The notes: generated by a model not told the origin, from the letters alone. Shown: positions 1-6,896, numbered from the stretch's first letter. The stretch is 15,774 nucleotides of DNA from Thioalkalivibrio sp. (GCA_018224485.1 JAGTVE010000054.1:1-15774); one strand, 5' to 3'. Made by a program: numbers and translations.

Positions 1-513
1 GCCAAGCGCCTGGTCGAACACAAGCGCGACGTGGTGATCCTGCTCGATTCCATCACCCGTCTGGCGCGTGCCTACAATACCGTGGTTCCCAGTTCCGGCA
101 AGGTGCTGACCGGCGGCGTCGACGCCAGTGCCCTGCACCGGCCGAATCGTTTCTTCGGAGCCGCGCGCAACATCGAGGAGGGCGGTAGCCTGACCATCCT
201 CGCCACGGCACTGGTGGACACCGGGTCCAAGATGGACGAAGTGATCTACGAGGAATTCAAGGGCACCGGTAACATGGAGATCCACCTCGATCGCCGCATT
301 GCCGAGAAGCGCGTCTATCCTGCGATCAATGTGAACCGCTCCGGTACGCGCCGCGAGGAACTTCTGACCGATACCGACGAACTGCAAAAGCTCTGGATTC
401 TGCGGAAATTCCTGCACGGAATGGACGATACCGAGGCGATGGAATTCCTGCTTGGCCGCATGCAGTCCTCCAAGACCAACGCCGATTTCTTCGACATGAT
501 GCGCCGTACCTGA
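1..513 (+). CDS. rho: Transcription termination factor Rho, C-terminal part (5' end cut by window)
   Basis: The reading frame is open from the first base and gives 170 residues of the C-terminal RecA-like ATPase domain of Rho, the hexameric RNA helicase that ends transcription of untranslated RNA. Visible landmarks are the Walker B strand ending in LLDSITRLARAYN, the Q-loop region GKVLTGGVD, the R-loop KGTGN and the arginine-finger segment NRSGTRREEL. The end, DFFDMMRRT, resembles the E. coli C-terminus. Rho is normally about 420 residues, so about 60 percent, including the RNA-binding N-domain and Walker A, lies left of the window. The gene converges with a Rof-like gene only 8 bp beyond its stop, and no intrinsic terminator fits in that gap. 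Identification is near certain. Confidence 0.98.
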   Translation, partial: AKRLVEHKRDVVILLDSITRLARAYNTVVPSSGKVLTGGVDASALHRPNRFFGAARNIEEGGSLTILATALVDTGSKMDEVIYEEFKGTGNMEIHLDRRIAEKRVYPAINVNRSGTRREELLTDTDELQKLWILRKFLHGMDDTEAMEFLLGRMQSSKTNADFFDMMRRT

Positions 514-521
514 CGCGCACC

Positions 522-773
522 TCAGGCGCCTCCCAGCACTTCGAACCGGGCGATCCGGTCAAGCCGCAGGATGCGGCGGCGGTCCAGGGCATCGCGCAGG
601 ATCAGGTACTCGGCATGCCGCCGGGTTCTCAGATCGAGCGGACGAACCACCTCGAGGTGGGTGAGGCCCCTGCCGAGCCAGCGCAGGCGCAGCGCGCGCT
701 TCTGCACGATCGCGAGCTCCAGCCGGGAATACTGCGCGCAGTCCATCGGCGAGTACCGGGGTACCGCGGTCAT
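522..773 (-). CDS. rof: Rof/YaeO-like Rho-binding antiterminator
   Basis: This encodes an 83-residue protein. Rof of E. coli binds Rho, blocks its RNA-binding site and reduces termination. The match, made from memory of the E. coli protein, is the spaced pattern DCAQYSRLELA (residues 11-21; E. coli CDDYDNLELA), then HAEYLIL (53-59; E. coli NVEYLVV) and ILRLDRIARF (68-77; E. coli RELRLDKITSF). Length and motif spacing fit the family. The ATG at 773 is chosen because GGGAGGGCGA precedes it and because it overlaps the stop of the upstream gene by 4 nt, which suggests translational coupling. A longer open frame reaching 875 would run into the CPXCG gene and adds no family-like sequence. The gene is last in the leftward rph cluster and lies tail to tail with rho. 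Rho binding is inferred from the family. Confidence 0.8.
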   Translation of the reverse strand: MTAVPRYSPMDCAQYSRLELAIVQKRALRLRWLGRGLTHLEVVRPLDLRTRRHAEYLILRDALDRRRILRLDRIARFEVLGGA

Positions 774-967
774 TCGCCCTCCCGCCAGACGGCGATCTCC
801 GGCTCCTCGCCATCCCCGGAGTCCACGCGGCGGAAGACGATTGGCGCACAGCAGACGCCGCAATCCTCCACCCACTCACGTTCCCCGCTGACCATGTCGA
901 TGCTGGCCTCACCGGGGGCCCCGCACCAGGGGCATGGATAGCTCACGAATTCAATCGGCCGGGTCAT
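770..967 (-). CDS. CPXCG-motif cysteine-rich small protein
   Basis: This is a 65-residue protein with a CPWC pair at residues 12-15 and a second cluster CGVCC at 36-40, a layout that suggests one zinc site. It resembles the small CPXCG family known in gammaproteobacteria, whose function is unknown to me. The C-terminal third is acidic and contains no membrane segment. It overlaps the end of hemW by 17 nt at its start and the start of the Rof-like gene by 4 nt at its stop, so it is very likely cotranscribed and coupled with both. A role in redox or metal handling would be a guess. Confidence 0.75.
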   Translation of the reverse strand: MTRPIEFVSYPCPWCGAPGEASIDMVSGEREWVEDCGVCCAPIVFRRVDSGDGEEPEIAVWREGE

Positions 968-2132
968 CGTCTTCCAGGAACATTTCCAGCAGGTCGTTGA
1001 GAAAGCGCAGACCGTGTTCCGTGGGCCGCAGCACCGCCGGATCGGGATCGAGCAGGCCGCGTTCCCGGGCCTGGCCCAGCGACGTGTCGATCGTGTCCGG
1101 CGCGAGCCCGGTGCGCTCCGCGAACAGGGATGCAGGCACGCCGGCGGTCAGACGCAAGGCATTCAGCATGAACTCGAAGGGCAGCGAGCGTGACCCGACA
1201 GGCCGACTGGAAACGGCCTGCGGATCGCGCAGATAGACCTCCGGTTGCCGTGGCTTGAGCAGCCGGGTCACGGTGCCGGCAGCCGGGTCGGTGAGCTTGC
1301 CATGGGCTCCCGCCCCGATGCCAAGGTAGTCCCCGAACTCCCAGTAGTTGCGGTTGTGCCGGCATTCACTCCCCGCCAACGCGTAGGCCGAAACCTCATA
1401 GCGATTATAGCCGGAGCGGCGCAGCAGGGCCTGCCCGCGCTCGAAGAGCTCGTCGATGCCGTCCTCCGGCGGCAGCCTCGGGGGGCGCGCCGCGAACAGG
1501 GTGTTCGGTTCCAGCGTCAGCTGATACCAGGAGATGTGTCCGGGCGCGAAGTCCACGGCGGTGCGCAGGTCATCCAGGCCCTGCTGCACCGACTGCCCCG
1601 GCAGGCCGAACATCAGGTCCAGGTTCATGCGTTCGAACCCCGCCCGCCGCGCCTGCTCGATCGCGGCCCGGGCCTCGGCACCGTCGTGGATCCGGCCCAG
1701 GCGCTCAAGCAGCACCGGATCGAAGCTCTGGATGCCCAGCGACAGGCGGTTGACGCCCGCCTCGCGATAGCCGCGGAAGTGGCCCCGCTCGGCGGTGCCG
1801 GGGTTGGCCTCCAGCGTGACCTCGAGATCCGGTCGCCAGGGCAGCAGCGCGCGCAGCCCCGACAGCAACTCGTCGACAGACCCGGGCGAGAACAGGCTGG
1901 GGGTGCCGCCGCCGACGAACACGCTCTCCAGCCGGCGGCCCCAGACCCGGGGCAGCTGGCCCTCCAGGTCCTGCAGCAGCGCGGCCACGTAGGCGCGTTC
2001 CGGCAGCTCGCCACGCTGCTCGTGGGAATTGAAGTCGCAGTAGGGGCACTTCCGCAGGCACCACGGGAGGTGAACGTACAGTGCCAGGGGCGGGATCCGG
2101 TCCGGCCCCGGTCCGGATTCCGAGGCGTGCAT
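951..2132 (-). CDS. hemW: Radical SAM family heme chaperone HemW
   Basis: This encodes 393 residues. The N-terminus has the radical SAM cluster motif with HemW spacing, Cys25-x3-Cys29-x2-Cys32 followed by Phe34, inside HLPWCLRKCPYCDFNSH. Next come GGGTPSLF (SAM-binding glycine motif), ANPGT and the family segment HNRNYWEFGDYLGIGAGAHGK. HemW was long annotated as an oxygen-independent coproporphyrinogen oxidase. It is now regarded as a heme-binding protein that delivers heme to membrane enzymes. The ATG at 2132 is preferred because homologues begin shortly before the (L)ALYVHLPWC strand. A GTG at 2147 is possible but has no room for a ribosome site. Upstream rdgB ends 19 bp away and the downstream CPXCG gene overlaps. 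The rdgB-hemW order is common in gammaproteobacteria. Confidence 0.95.
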   Translation of the reverse strand: MHASESGPGPDRIPPLALYVHLPWCLRKCPYCDFNSHEQRGELPERAYVAALLQDLEGQLPRVWGRRLESVFVGGGTPSLFSPGSVDELLSGLRALLPWRPDLEVTLEANPGTAERGHFRGYREAGVNRLSLGIQSFDPVLLERLGRIHDGAEARAAIEQARRAGFERMNLDLMFGLPGQSVQQGLDDLRTAVDFAPGHISWYQLTLEPNTLFAARPPRLPPEDGIDELFERGQALLRRSGYNRYEVSAYALAGSECRHNRNYWEFGDYLGIGAGAHGKLTDPAAGTVTRLLKPRQPEVYLRDPQAVSSRPVGSRSLPFEFMLNALRLTAGVPASLFAERTGLAPDTIDTSLGQARERGLLDPDPAVLRPTEHGLRFLNDLLEMFLEDDDPAD

Positions 2133-2151
2133 GTCCGTGACCGTCACCCCT

Positions 2152-2757
2152 TCAGGCCTGCTCCAGCCGTCGGGCCAGTCGTTCCACCATCGTCCGCACG
2201 GCCTGGCCCCGGTGGCTGAGCCGGTTCTTCTCGGCCTCGGAGAGCTCGGCGGAGGTGCATCCGTGCCCGGGCAGGTAGAACAGCGGGTCATAGCCAAAGC
2301 CGCGGACGCCCGCCAGCGTCTCGGCGATCCGGCCTTCCCAGCTCCCCTCCGTGATGATCGGCGACGGGTCTTCCGCGTGCTCGAGGAAGACCATCACGCA
2401 CCGAAAGCGCGCACCCCGCGCCTCCGGCGGCACCCCCTGCATCGCCGCGAGCAGTTTCTCGTTGTTCCTGCGGTCGTCGCCCGCCGGCCCGGAATAGCGG
2501 GCGGAGTAGATGCCCGGCTGCCCGCGCAGGAAATCAACCTCGATCCCGGAGTCGTCGGCGAGTGCCGGCATCCCCGTCTGTCGCGCGGCGTTGCGTGCCT
2601 TCAGGATCGCGTTCTCGACGAAGGTGAGACCGGTCTCCTCGCATTCCTCCACCTGCCACTGGGATTGCGGGACGATCTCGGCGCCCATCGGGCGCAGGAG
2701 CTCGGTGAGTTCGCGGATCTTCCCGGCATTGCCGGAGGCCAGCACGATGCGTTTCAT
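2152..2757 (-). CDS. rdgB: RdgB/HAM1 family XTP/dITP (non-canonical purine NTP) pyrophosphatase
   Basis: This encodes 201 residues, the usual length for the family. The enzyme hydrolyses dITP, ITP and XTP to monophosphates and keeps deaminated purines out of DNA and RNA. Signature segments are the N-terminal LASGNAGKIRELTELL nucleotide motif, DDSGIEVDFLRGQPGIYSARYSG in the middle with the catalytic acidic residues, GFGYDPLF, and the C-terminal SHRGQA. The ATG at 2757 gives the standard MKRIVLASGN start. Its ribosome site is weak (GGAA about 6 nt upstream). It lies 44 bp after rph and 19 bp before hemW, consistent with one leftward transcript. Confidence 0.96.
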   Translation of the reverse strand: MKRIVLASGNAGKIRELTELLRPMGAEIVPQSQWQVEECEETGLTFVENAILKARNAARQTGMPALADDSGIEVDFLRGQPGIYSARYSGPAGDDRRNNEKLLAAMQGVPPEARGARFRCVMVFLEHAEDPSPIITEGSWEGRIAETLAGVRGFGYDPLFYLPGHGCTSAELSEAEKNRLSHRGQAVRTMVERLARRLEQA

Positions 2758-2801
2758 GATCGTTCCGTATTTCGTGGCGGCTTCGGTGTCGAGGCTTCGG
2801 G

Positions 2802-3518
2802 TCAGGCTGCGAGCGCTTCCCGCTGCTGCAGGATGATCTCGCGGATGCCCTTTTCCCCGAGCTCGAGCATCGCATCGAGTTCATCGCGGCGGAAGGCGTG
2901 GCCCTCGGCGGTGCCCTGGATCTCGATCACGCCGCCGGCCTCGTTCATCACCAGGTTCATGTCGGTCTCGGCCTGGGAGTCCTCGACATAGTCGAGGTCG
3001 AGTACCGGCAGGCCCTGAAAGATCCCGACAGACACCGCCGCAAGCTGGCCGTGCAGCGGATTCCTCTTCAGCACGCCGGTCCTCAGGCACTCGGTCACCG
3101 CGTCGCAAAGGGCGACGTAACCGCCACTGATGGCGGCGGTCCGGGTTCCTCCATCGGCCTGCAGCACGTCGCAGTCGACGATGATCTGCCGCTCGCCCAT
3201 GGCCTCGAGATCGACCACCGCGCGCAGGGCCCTGCCGACCAGCCGCTGGATCTCCAGGGTGCGACCCCCCTGCTTGCCGCGCGCGGATTCGCGCACCATG
3301 CGGTCGTGCGTGGCGCGGGGCAGCATCGCGTACTCCGCGGTGACCCAGCCGCGCCCCTTGCCCTTCAGGAACGGCGGCACCCGCGTCTCCACCGTTGCGG
3401 TGCAAAGCACCCGGGTATCGCCGAATTCCACGAGGACGGAACCCTCGGCATGGCGCGTGAAATGGCGCGTGAATCGAACCGGGCGCATCTGATCCGGCTG
3501 GCGGCCGCTGGGTCGCAT
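2802..3518 (-). CDS. rph: Ribonuclease PH
   Basis: This encodes 238 residues. RNase PH is a phosphate-dependent 3'-to-5' exoribonuclease that trims tRNA 3' ends. Recognised segments are MRPSGRQPDQMRPV at the start, HAEGSVLVEFGDTRVLCTA, KGKGRGWVTAEYAMLPR, GKQGGRTLEIQRLVGRALR (phosphate-binding arginines), CDVLQADGGTRTAAI and YVEDSQAETDMN near the C-terminus. The ATG at 3518 is chosen over an in-frame codon 18 residues upstream because the family starts with MRP and because AGGAAAG sits 5-6 nt before it. It is the first gene of the leftward cluster and diverges from yicC across 107 bp. The rph/yicC divergent arrangement is common, although gmk and rpoZ do not follow yicC here. Confidence 0.97.
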   Translation of the reverse strand: MRPSGRQPDQMRPVRFTRHFTRHAEGSVLVEFGDTRVLCTATVETRVPPFLKGKGRGWVTAEYAMLPRATHDRMVRESARGKQGGRTLEIQRLVGRALRAVVDLEAMGERQIIVDCDVLQADGGTRTAAISGGYVALCDAVTECLRTGVLKRNPLHGQLAAVSVGIFQGLPVLDLDYVEDSQAETDMNLVMNEAGGVIEIQGTAEGHAFRRDELDAMLELGEKGIREIILQQREALAA

Positions 3519-3549
3519 GGACTTTCCTCGAGACTGGAATGAGCGGCGC

Positions 3550-3555
3550 AGTATA
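3550..3555 (-). promoter_or_regulatory. Possible -10 element (TATACT) for the rph cluster
   Basis: On the minus strand TATACT lies 32 bp before the rph start codon. No good -35 hexamer is found 16-18 bp upstream of it. A facing TACAAT at 3580-3585 on the plus strand could serve yicC, also without a convincing -35. Both calls rest on the hexamer alone. Confidence 0.3.
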
Positions 3556-3625
3556 CGGGAGCTGAAGGGCACACGCGTCTACAATGGGGGCGCAGGCGAC
3601 CCACGAGAGCGCAAGGATACCCCCG

Positions 3626-4492
3626 ATGACAGCCAGCATGACCGGATATGCCCTCCACGCCACCGAGATCGATGGCCAGTCTCTAATTTGGGAGATCAGG
3701 AGCGTGAATCATCGGCACCTGGATCTTCGGATCCTGGTGCCAGACAGCCTCAGGGCGCTCGAGACCGAGGCGCGCGCCTTGCTGCAGGAGTTGCTTGCGC
3801 GGGGCAGGGTGGAGGCCGTGCTGCGCGTGGAGACTGACCCCGCGACCGACGAGATCCGTTTCGATCATGCCCGTGCCACGGTCCTGATCAGGACCCTGCG
3901 CGAGATCGACCAGATGATGGTGAACGGGGCCCGGGTCTCGGCGCTGGATGTGCTGACCTGGCCCGGCATCATGCAGCGCGATGAGCCGGTCGATACCGAG
4001 GCCCTGCGCGAGCCGGTGCTCGAGGGTCTGAGGGCCACCATCGGCGAGCTGTGTGGAATGCGGCTGGCGGAGGGCGCGACGCTGCGACAGGCCCTGGAGA
4101 CGCGCCTGGACGCGTTCGCCGAACGGGTACAGCAGCTGCGCGGACGTCGTACCGAGGTGCTGGACGCGCAGCGGGAACGGCTGCGCAGCCGGGTCGCGGA
4201 ACTGGATCTCGCCCTGGATGAACAGCGCCTCGAGCAGGAGGTGGCGCTGCTGGCCCAACGGCTCGATGTAGATGAGGAACTGGACCGGCTGGACGGGCAC
4301 CTGGCCGCGATGCGGGAGATCCTCGGACGCGATGAACCGGTGGGCCGGCGCCTGGATTTCCTGATGCAGGAGTTCAACCGCGAGGCGAACACCCTCGGTT
4401 CCAAGTCGCACGACCTGGAGACCACCCGGGTCGTGCTGGAGATGAAGGTCCTGACCGAACAGATGCGCGAGCAGATCCAGAACGTCGAATGA
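3626..4492 (+). CDS. yicC: YicC/YloC family endoribonuclease
   Basis: This encodes 288 residues, the family's usual length. The N-terminus MTASMTGYAL and the segment IWEIRSVNHRHLDLRILVPDSLRALE are typical of the YicC N-terminal domain. The C-terminal DUF1732-type end contains EFNREANTLGSKSHDL, followed by the family's TEQMREQIQNVE finish. E. coli YicC is reported to act as an endoribonuclease affecting small RNA turnover. The mechanism here is inferred from family. A heptad-like charged stretch from about residue 155 to 215 (rich in L, R, E) suggests helical packing. The ATG at 3626 is supported by AAGGA at 3613-3617, and an in-frame ATG 14 codons upstream lacks family sequence. It diverges from rph, placing two RNA-processing genes back to back. 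The usual downstream gmk is absent; a heat-shock gene follows. Confidence 0.93.
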   Translation: MTASMTGYALHATEIDGQSLIWEIRSVNHRHLDLRILVPDSLRALETEARALLQELLARGRVEAVLRVETDPATDEIRFDHARATVLIRTLREIDQMMVNGARVSALDVLTWPGIMQRDEPVDTEALREPVLEGLRATIGELCGMRLAEGATLRQALETRLDAFAERVQQLRGRRTEVLDAQRERLRSRVAELDLALDEQRLEQEVALLAQRLDVDEELDRLDGHLAAMREILGRDEPVGRRLDFLMQEFNREANTLGSKSHDLETTRVVLEMKVLTEQMREQIQNVE

Positions 4493-4525
4493 CCCATCGG
4501 ATCGCGGTGAGCGGGTAAACGGATC

Positions 4526-4553
4526 CTTGAAAACACCTCCGCAGTCCCCAGAT
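4526..4553 (+). promoter_or_regulatory. Heat-shock (sigma-32 type) promoter of the small heat-shock protein gene
   Basis: CTTGAAA at 4526-4532 is followed after 13 bp by CCCCAGAT at 4546-4553. The sigma-32 consensus is CTTGAAA, 11-16 bp, CCCCATNT, so the -35 is exact and the -10 differs at one informative base. Transcription should begin near 4560 and leave a leader of about 35 nt. The gene behind it is a classic heat-shock gene, which supports the call. Confidence 0.85.
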
Positions 4554-4594
4554 ACCGTTCAGGAGTAAACAGCGACCCGATTGGAGGTGACAAC

Positions 4595-5026
4595 ATGACC
4601 CTGATGCGTTACGAACCCTGGAGCCTGCTCAACCAGCTCTCGCGCGAGATCGAGCGACTGCACGAGTCCGGTGACCGCGAGGAACCCGCGATCACGGCCG
4701 ACTGGAGCCCAGCCGTGGATATCCGCGAGGAATCGGATGGCTACGTGCTGCACGCGGATCTTCCGGGTGTGGATCCGAAGGACATCGAGGTGCACATGGA
4801 GAATGGCGTGCTCACCATCCGTGGCGAGCGCAAGCACGAGAGCCAGGAAGAGCGGGAAGGCTACAAGCGGGTCGAGCGGGTGCGCGGCAGTTTCTTCCGG
4901 CGCTTTGCATTGCCGGATACCGCGGACTCCGACAACATCTCCGCGCGTTGCCAGAACGGCGTGCTCGAGGTGAAGATTCCGAAGCAGGCGAAGGTGCAGC
5001 CGCGCCGGATCAGCGTGGAGAGCTGA
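4595..5026 (+). CDS. Small heat-shock protein, Hsp20/alpha-crystallin family
   Basis: This encodes 143 residues. Small heat-shock proteins bind unfolding proteins without ATP and hold them for refolding. The alpha-crystallin domain spans roughly residues 35-132, with AVDIREESDGYVLHADLPGV at its start, the DIEVHMENGVLTIRGERK strand pair, and NGVLEVKIPK near the end. The C-terminal RRISVES supplies an I-x-V tail, the motif used for oligomer assembly. The N-terminus (MRYEPWSLLNQLSREIERL) is the class A bacterial type. The start has a strong GGAGGTG ribosome site at 4583-4589. It has its own sigma-32-like promoter, and a J-domain gene follows in the same direction 134 bp on, making a chaperone pair. 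Confidence 0.95.
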   Translation: MTLMRYEPWSLLNQLSREIERLHESGDREEPAITADWSPAVDIREESDGYVLHADLPGVDPKDIEVHMENGVLTIRGERKHESQEEREGYKRVERVRGSFFRRFALPDTADSDNISARCQNGVLEVKIPKQAKVQPRRISVES

Positions 5027-5058
5027 GCGAGCCACCGCACCGCATCCGTTCGGAACGG

Positions 5059-5086
5059 CGCGCCGTCCGGGTAACCGGGCGGCGCG
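5059..5086 (+). terminator. Strong GC hairpin after the small heat-shock gene (no T-run)
   Basis: CGCGCCGTCCGG at 5059-5070 pairs with CCGGGCGGCGCG at 5075-5086, giving 12 base pairs with one G-T wobble and a GTAA (GNRA-type) tetraloop at 5071-5074. No T-rich tail follows, so it may protect the 3' end of the mRNA or act as a poor terminator rather than a classical one. It lies between the hsp20 stop and the cbpA start. Confidence 0.5.
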
Positions 5087-5160
5087 TCGCGCGCGTGCTG
5101 TCCGGATTGCCGGACCCGCGCTGATGTTTGCTCGAACCCAGTAGGCTGACGGGACCGTCT

Positions 5161-6057
5161 ATGGAATTCAAGGACTACTACAGGATTCTGGGCGTGCCGC
5201 GCTCGGCCAGCCAGGACGACATCAAGAAGGCCTACCGGCGCCTGGCGCGCAAGTACCACCCCGACGTCAGCTCCCAGGCCGACGCCGAGACGCGCTTCAA
5301 GGAGATCAACGAGGCGAACGAGGTACTCGGCGACCCCGAGCGGCGCAGCGCCTATGATCGCCTCGGGGCGAACTGGCGGGCCGGCCAGGAGTTCCGGCCG
5401 CCTCCCGGCTGGGCCGGCCGTGGCGCCGGGGCCCCCGGAGGCGGCGGCCAGGGCTTCGACGGCTTCTCGGATTTCTTCGATTCGCTGTTCGGTGGCCGTG
5501 CGGGTGGCCGCCGCCGCGGCGCGGGCTTCCAGATGCGCGGCGCGGATCGCACCGGCGTTGCGGAGATCACGCTTGACCAGGCCCTGCATGGCACCGAGGT
5601 CACGGTAAACGGCGGGTCGGGCAGTTCCCGCCGCGTGCGGATTCCGCCGGGCGCCCACAACGGTACGCGCCTGCGGGTGCGGGGGCAGGGCGAGCCCGGC
5701 GCAGGGGCGGGCACGCCCGGCGACCTACTGCTGGAGATCCGCGTCCGTCCGGACCAGCGCTACCGCCTCGAGGGCAGAGACCTGCACCGGGACCTGCCGA
5801 TCACCCCGTGGGAGGCCGCGCTCGGGGCCACCATCGATGCGCCGACCCCGCAGGGCATGGTGCGGCTCAGGATCCCGCCGGGAACCCAGTCGGGCAGGGT
5901 GATGCGGCTGAAGGGACGCGGTCTTCCCGGCAAGACGCCGGGCGACCTTTACCTGCGCCTGATGATCGAGGTTCCGTCTGCGGAGGAGGCGGGCCAGTGG
6001 TACGAGGAGATGGCGAAGACCTCCGCCTTCCGGCCGCGGGCGCGGCTGCGACCCTGA
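5161..6057 (+). CDS. cbpA: CbpA-type (class B) J-domain co-chaperone
   Basis: This encodes 298 residues. The J-domain occupies residues 1-69 (YYRILGV, helix II KKAYRRLARKY, and the HPD triad at 33-35), which stimulates DnaK ATPase. A Gly/Phe-rich linker runs to about residue 120. The rest is the two-barrel substrate-binding region, with RRVRIPPGAHNGTRLRVRGQG and the second barrel RLRIPPGTQSGRVMRLKGRGLP. There is no CxxCxGxG zinc finger, so this is CbpA rather than DnaJ. No CbpM gene follows. The ATG at 5161 gives MEFKDYY as in homologues, and the ribosome site is weak. The gene lies downstream of the heat-shock gene but beyond a hairpin, so cotranscription is uncertain. Confidence 0.94.
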   Translation: MEFKDYYRILGVPRSASQDDIKKAYRRLARKYHPDVSSQADAETRFKEINEANEVLGDPERRSAYDRLGANWRAGQEFRPPPGWAGRGAGAPGGGGQGFDGFSDFFDSLFGGRAGGRRRGAGFQMRGADRTGVAEITLDQALHGTEVTVNGGSGSSRRVRIPPGAHNGTRLRVRGQGEPGAGAGTPGDLLLEIRVRPDQRYRLEGRDLHRDLPITPWEAALGATIDAPTPQGMVRLRIPPGTQSGRVMRLKGRGLPGKTPGDLYLRLMIEVPSAEEAGQWYEEMAKTSAFRPRARLRP

Positions 6058-6222
6058 TGGCCCTGCGCCCGGATCGGGATGTTCGTGCGGCACTCACGGT
6101 CGCGATCGGCAACCCCTTCGGCCTGGGGCAGACGGTGACCAGCGCCTTCTTCCTGATGCTGCAGCGTTTCCCCAATGCCCGCTCTGCCGGCCACCGGACG
6201 CAAGCCGGGGCCGCGGGGTTGC
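6057..6222 (+). pseudogene. Possible relic of a DegP/HtrA serine protease gene
   Basis: In the frame that begins with the ATG at 6057, which overlaps the cbpA stop as TGATG, positions 6096-6143 encode TVAIGNPFGLGQTVTS. E. coli DegP has TVAIGNPFGLGETVTS in its protease domain just ahead of the catalytic serine, so 15 of 16 residues agree (from memory of that sequence). Nothing before (MALRPDRDVRAAL) or after (AFFLMLQRFPNARSAG) matches convincingly, and the GNSGG active-site motif is absent. The frame continues to a stop at 6306-6308 but collides with moaE on the other strand. The simplest reading is the remnant of a lost protease gene. A small translated peptide cannot be excluded. Confidence 0.4.
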
Positions 6223-6660
6223 TCAATGCCCGGGCGTGTTCTTCTCCACCCACCGCTCGCTGCCGTCTGCCAGCCGCTCGCGCTTCCAGAAGGGTGCCTC
6301 GTGCTTGAGGCGCTCGAGGATCTCCGAGCAGGCATCGCGCGCGTCGACGCGGTGGGCGGACCAGACCGCGACCAGCACCAGGGTCTCGGACGGCTCGACC
6401 GCGCCCACACGGTGTGCAACCTCGCAGGTGATCGCCGGCCAGCGGGCCTCAGCCTCCGCGACGATGCGTTCAAGCTCGCGTTCGGTCATGCCCGGGTAGT
6501 GTTCGAGGAACAGCGCCCGGACGTCCTGGTCCTCGTTGAAGTCGCGCATGCGGCCGGCAAACACTGTGCAGGCGCCGAGTCCTTCCAGTGGCAGCCCGCG
6601 CTCCCGCTCCCGCACCAGGGTCCAGGGATCGAAGGGCTGGTCGAACAGCCGGACCGCCAC
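6223..6660 (-). CDS. moaE: Molybdopterin synthase catalytic subunit MoaE
   Basis: This encodes 145 residues. MoaE together with thiocarboxylated MoaD inserts the two dithiolene sulfurs into cyclic pyranopterin monophosphate to form molybdopterin. Characteristic segments are GACTVFAGRMRDFNED, LFLEHYPGMTERELERI, AHRVGAVEPSETLVLVAVWSAHR and CSEILERLKHEAPFWKRE, the last holding the catalytic lysines. The start at 6660 lies 5 bp after the moaD stop, so the two subunits are made from one transcript, as is usual. The length fits the family. Confidence 0.96.
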   Translation of the reverse strand: MAVRLFDQPFDPWTLVRERERGLPLEGLGACTVFAGRMRDFNEDQDVRALFLEHYPGMTERELERIVAEAEARWPAITCEVAHRVGAVEPSETLVLVAVWSAHRVDARDACSEILERLKHEAPFWKRERLADGSERWVEKNTPGH

Positions 6661-6665
6661 GGAGC

Positions 6666-6896
6666 CTAGCCCCCGGTCACCGGCGGGAAGAAGGCGACCT
6701 CGTCGCCGTCCGCAACCGGGGTGTCCAGACGGGCGTGGGCCTGGTTCACCGCCGCCATCAGTCGGGCGGGCGGGGCGCCATGCAGGTGGCGCCAGAGATC
6801 GCCCACGGTCCGCACTTCCCCGGTCATCGTGACCTCGTCGCGGTCACGCCCGATATCCTCGCGCAGGCGAGCGAAATACTGGACGGTGATCGTCAC
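6666..6896 (-). CDS. moaD: Molybdopterin synthase sulfur carrier subunit MoaD
   Basis: This encodes 76 residues of a ubiquitin-like fold. It begins MTITVQYFARLREDIG and ends VAFFPPVTGG; the terminal Gly-Gly is adenylated and thiocarboxylated and carries sulfur to MoaE. The start is a GTG at 6896, the only initiation codon in a place that fits the family length. GC-rich TAGGGG lies upstream, a mediocre ribosome site. It is the first gene of the leftward moaD-moaE pair and diverges from moaC across 47 bp. moaA and moaB are not in the window. Confidence 0.95.
   Translation of the reverse strand: MTITVQYFARLREDIGRDRDEVTMTGEVRTVGDLWRHLHGAPPARLMAAVNQAHARLDTPVADGDEVAFFPPVTGG

Noticed and set aside
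1245..2991. Two long plus-strand frames (1245-2219 and 2131-2991) antisense to hemW, rdgB and rph.
   Set aside because: They mirror strongly supported genes and show no motif, signal peptide or ribosome site.
4554..4594. A possible RNA thermometer (ROSE or fourU type) in the hsp20 leader.
   Set aside because: The leader is only about 35 nt with an exposed GGAGGTG, and no U-rich or anti-ribosome-site strand capable of pairing is visible.
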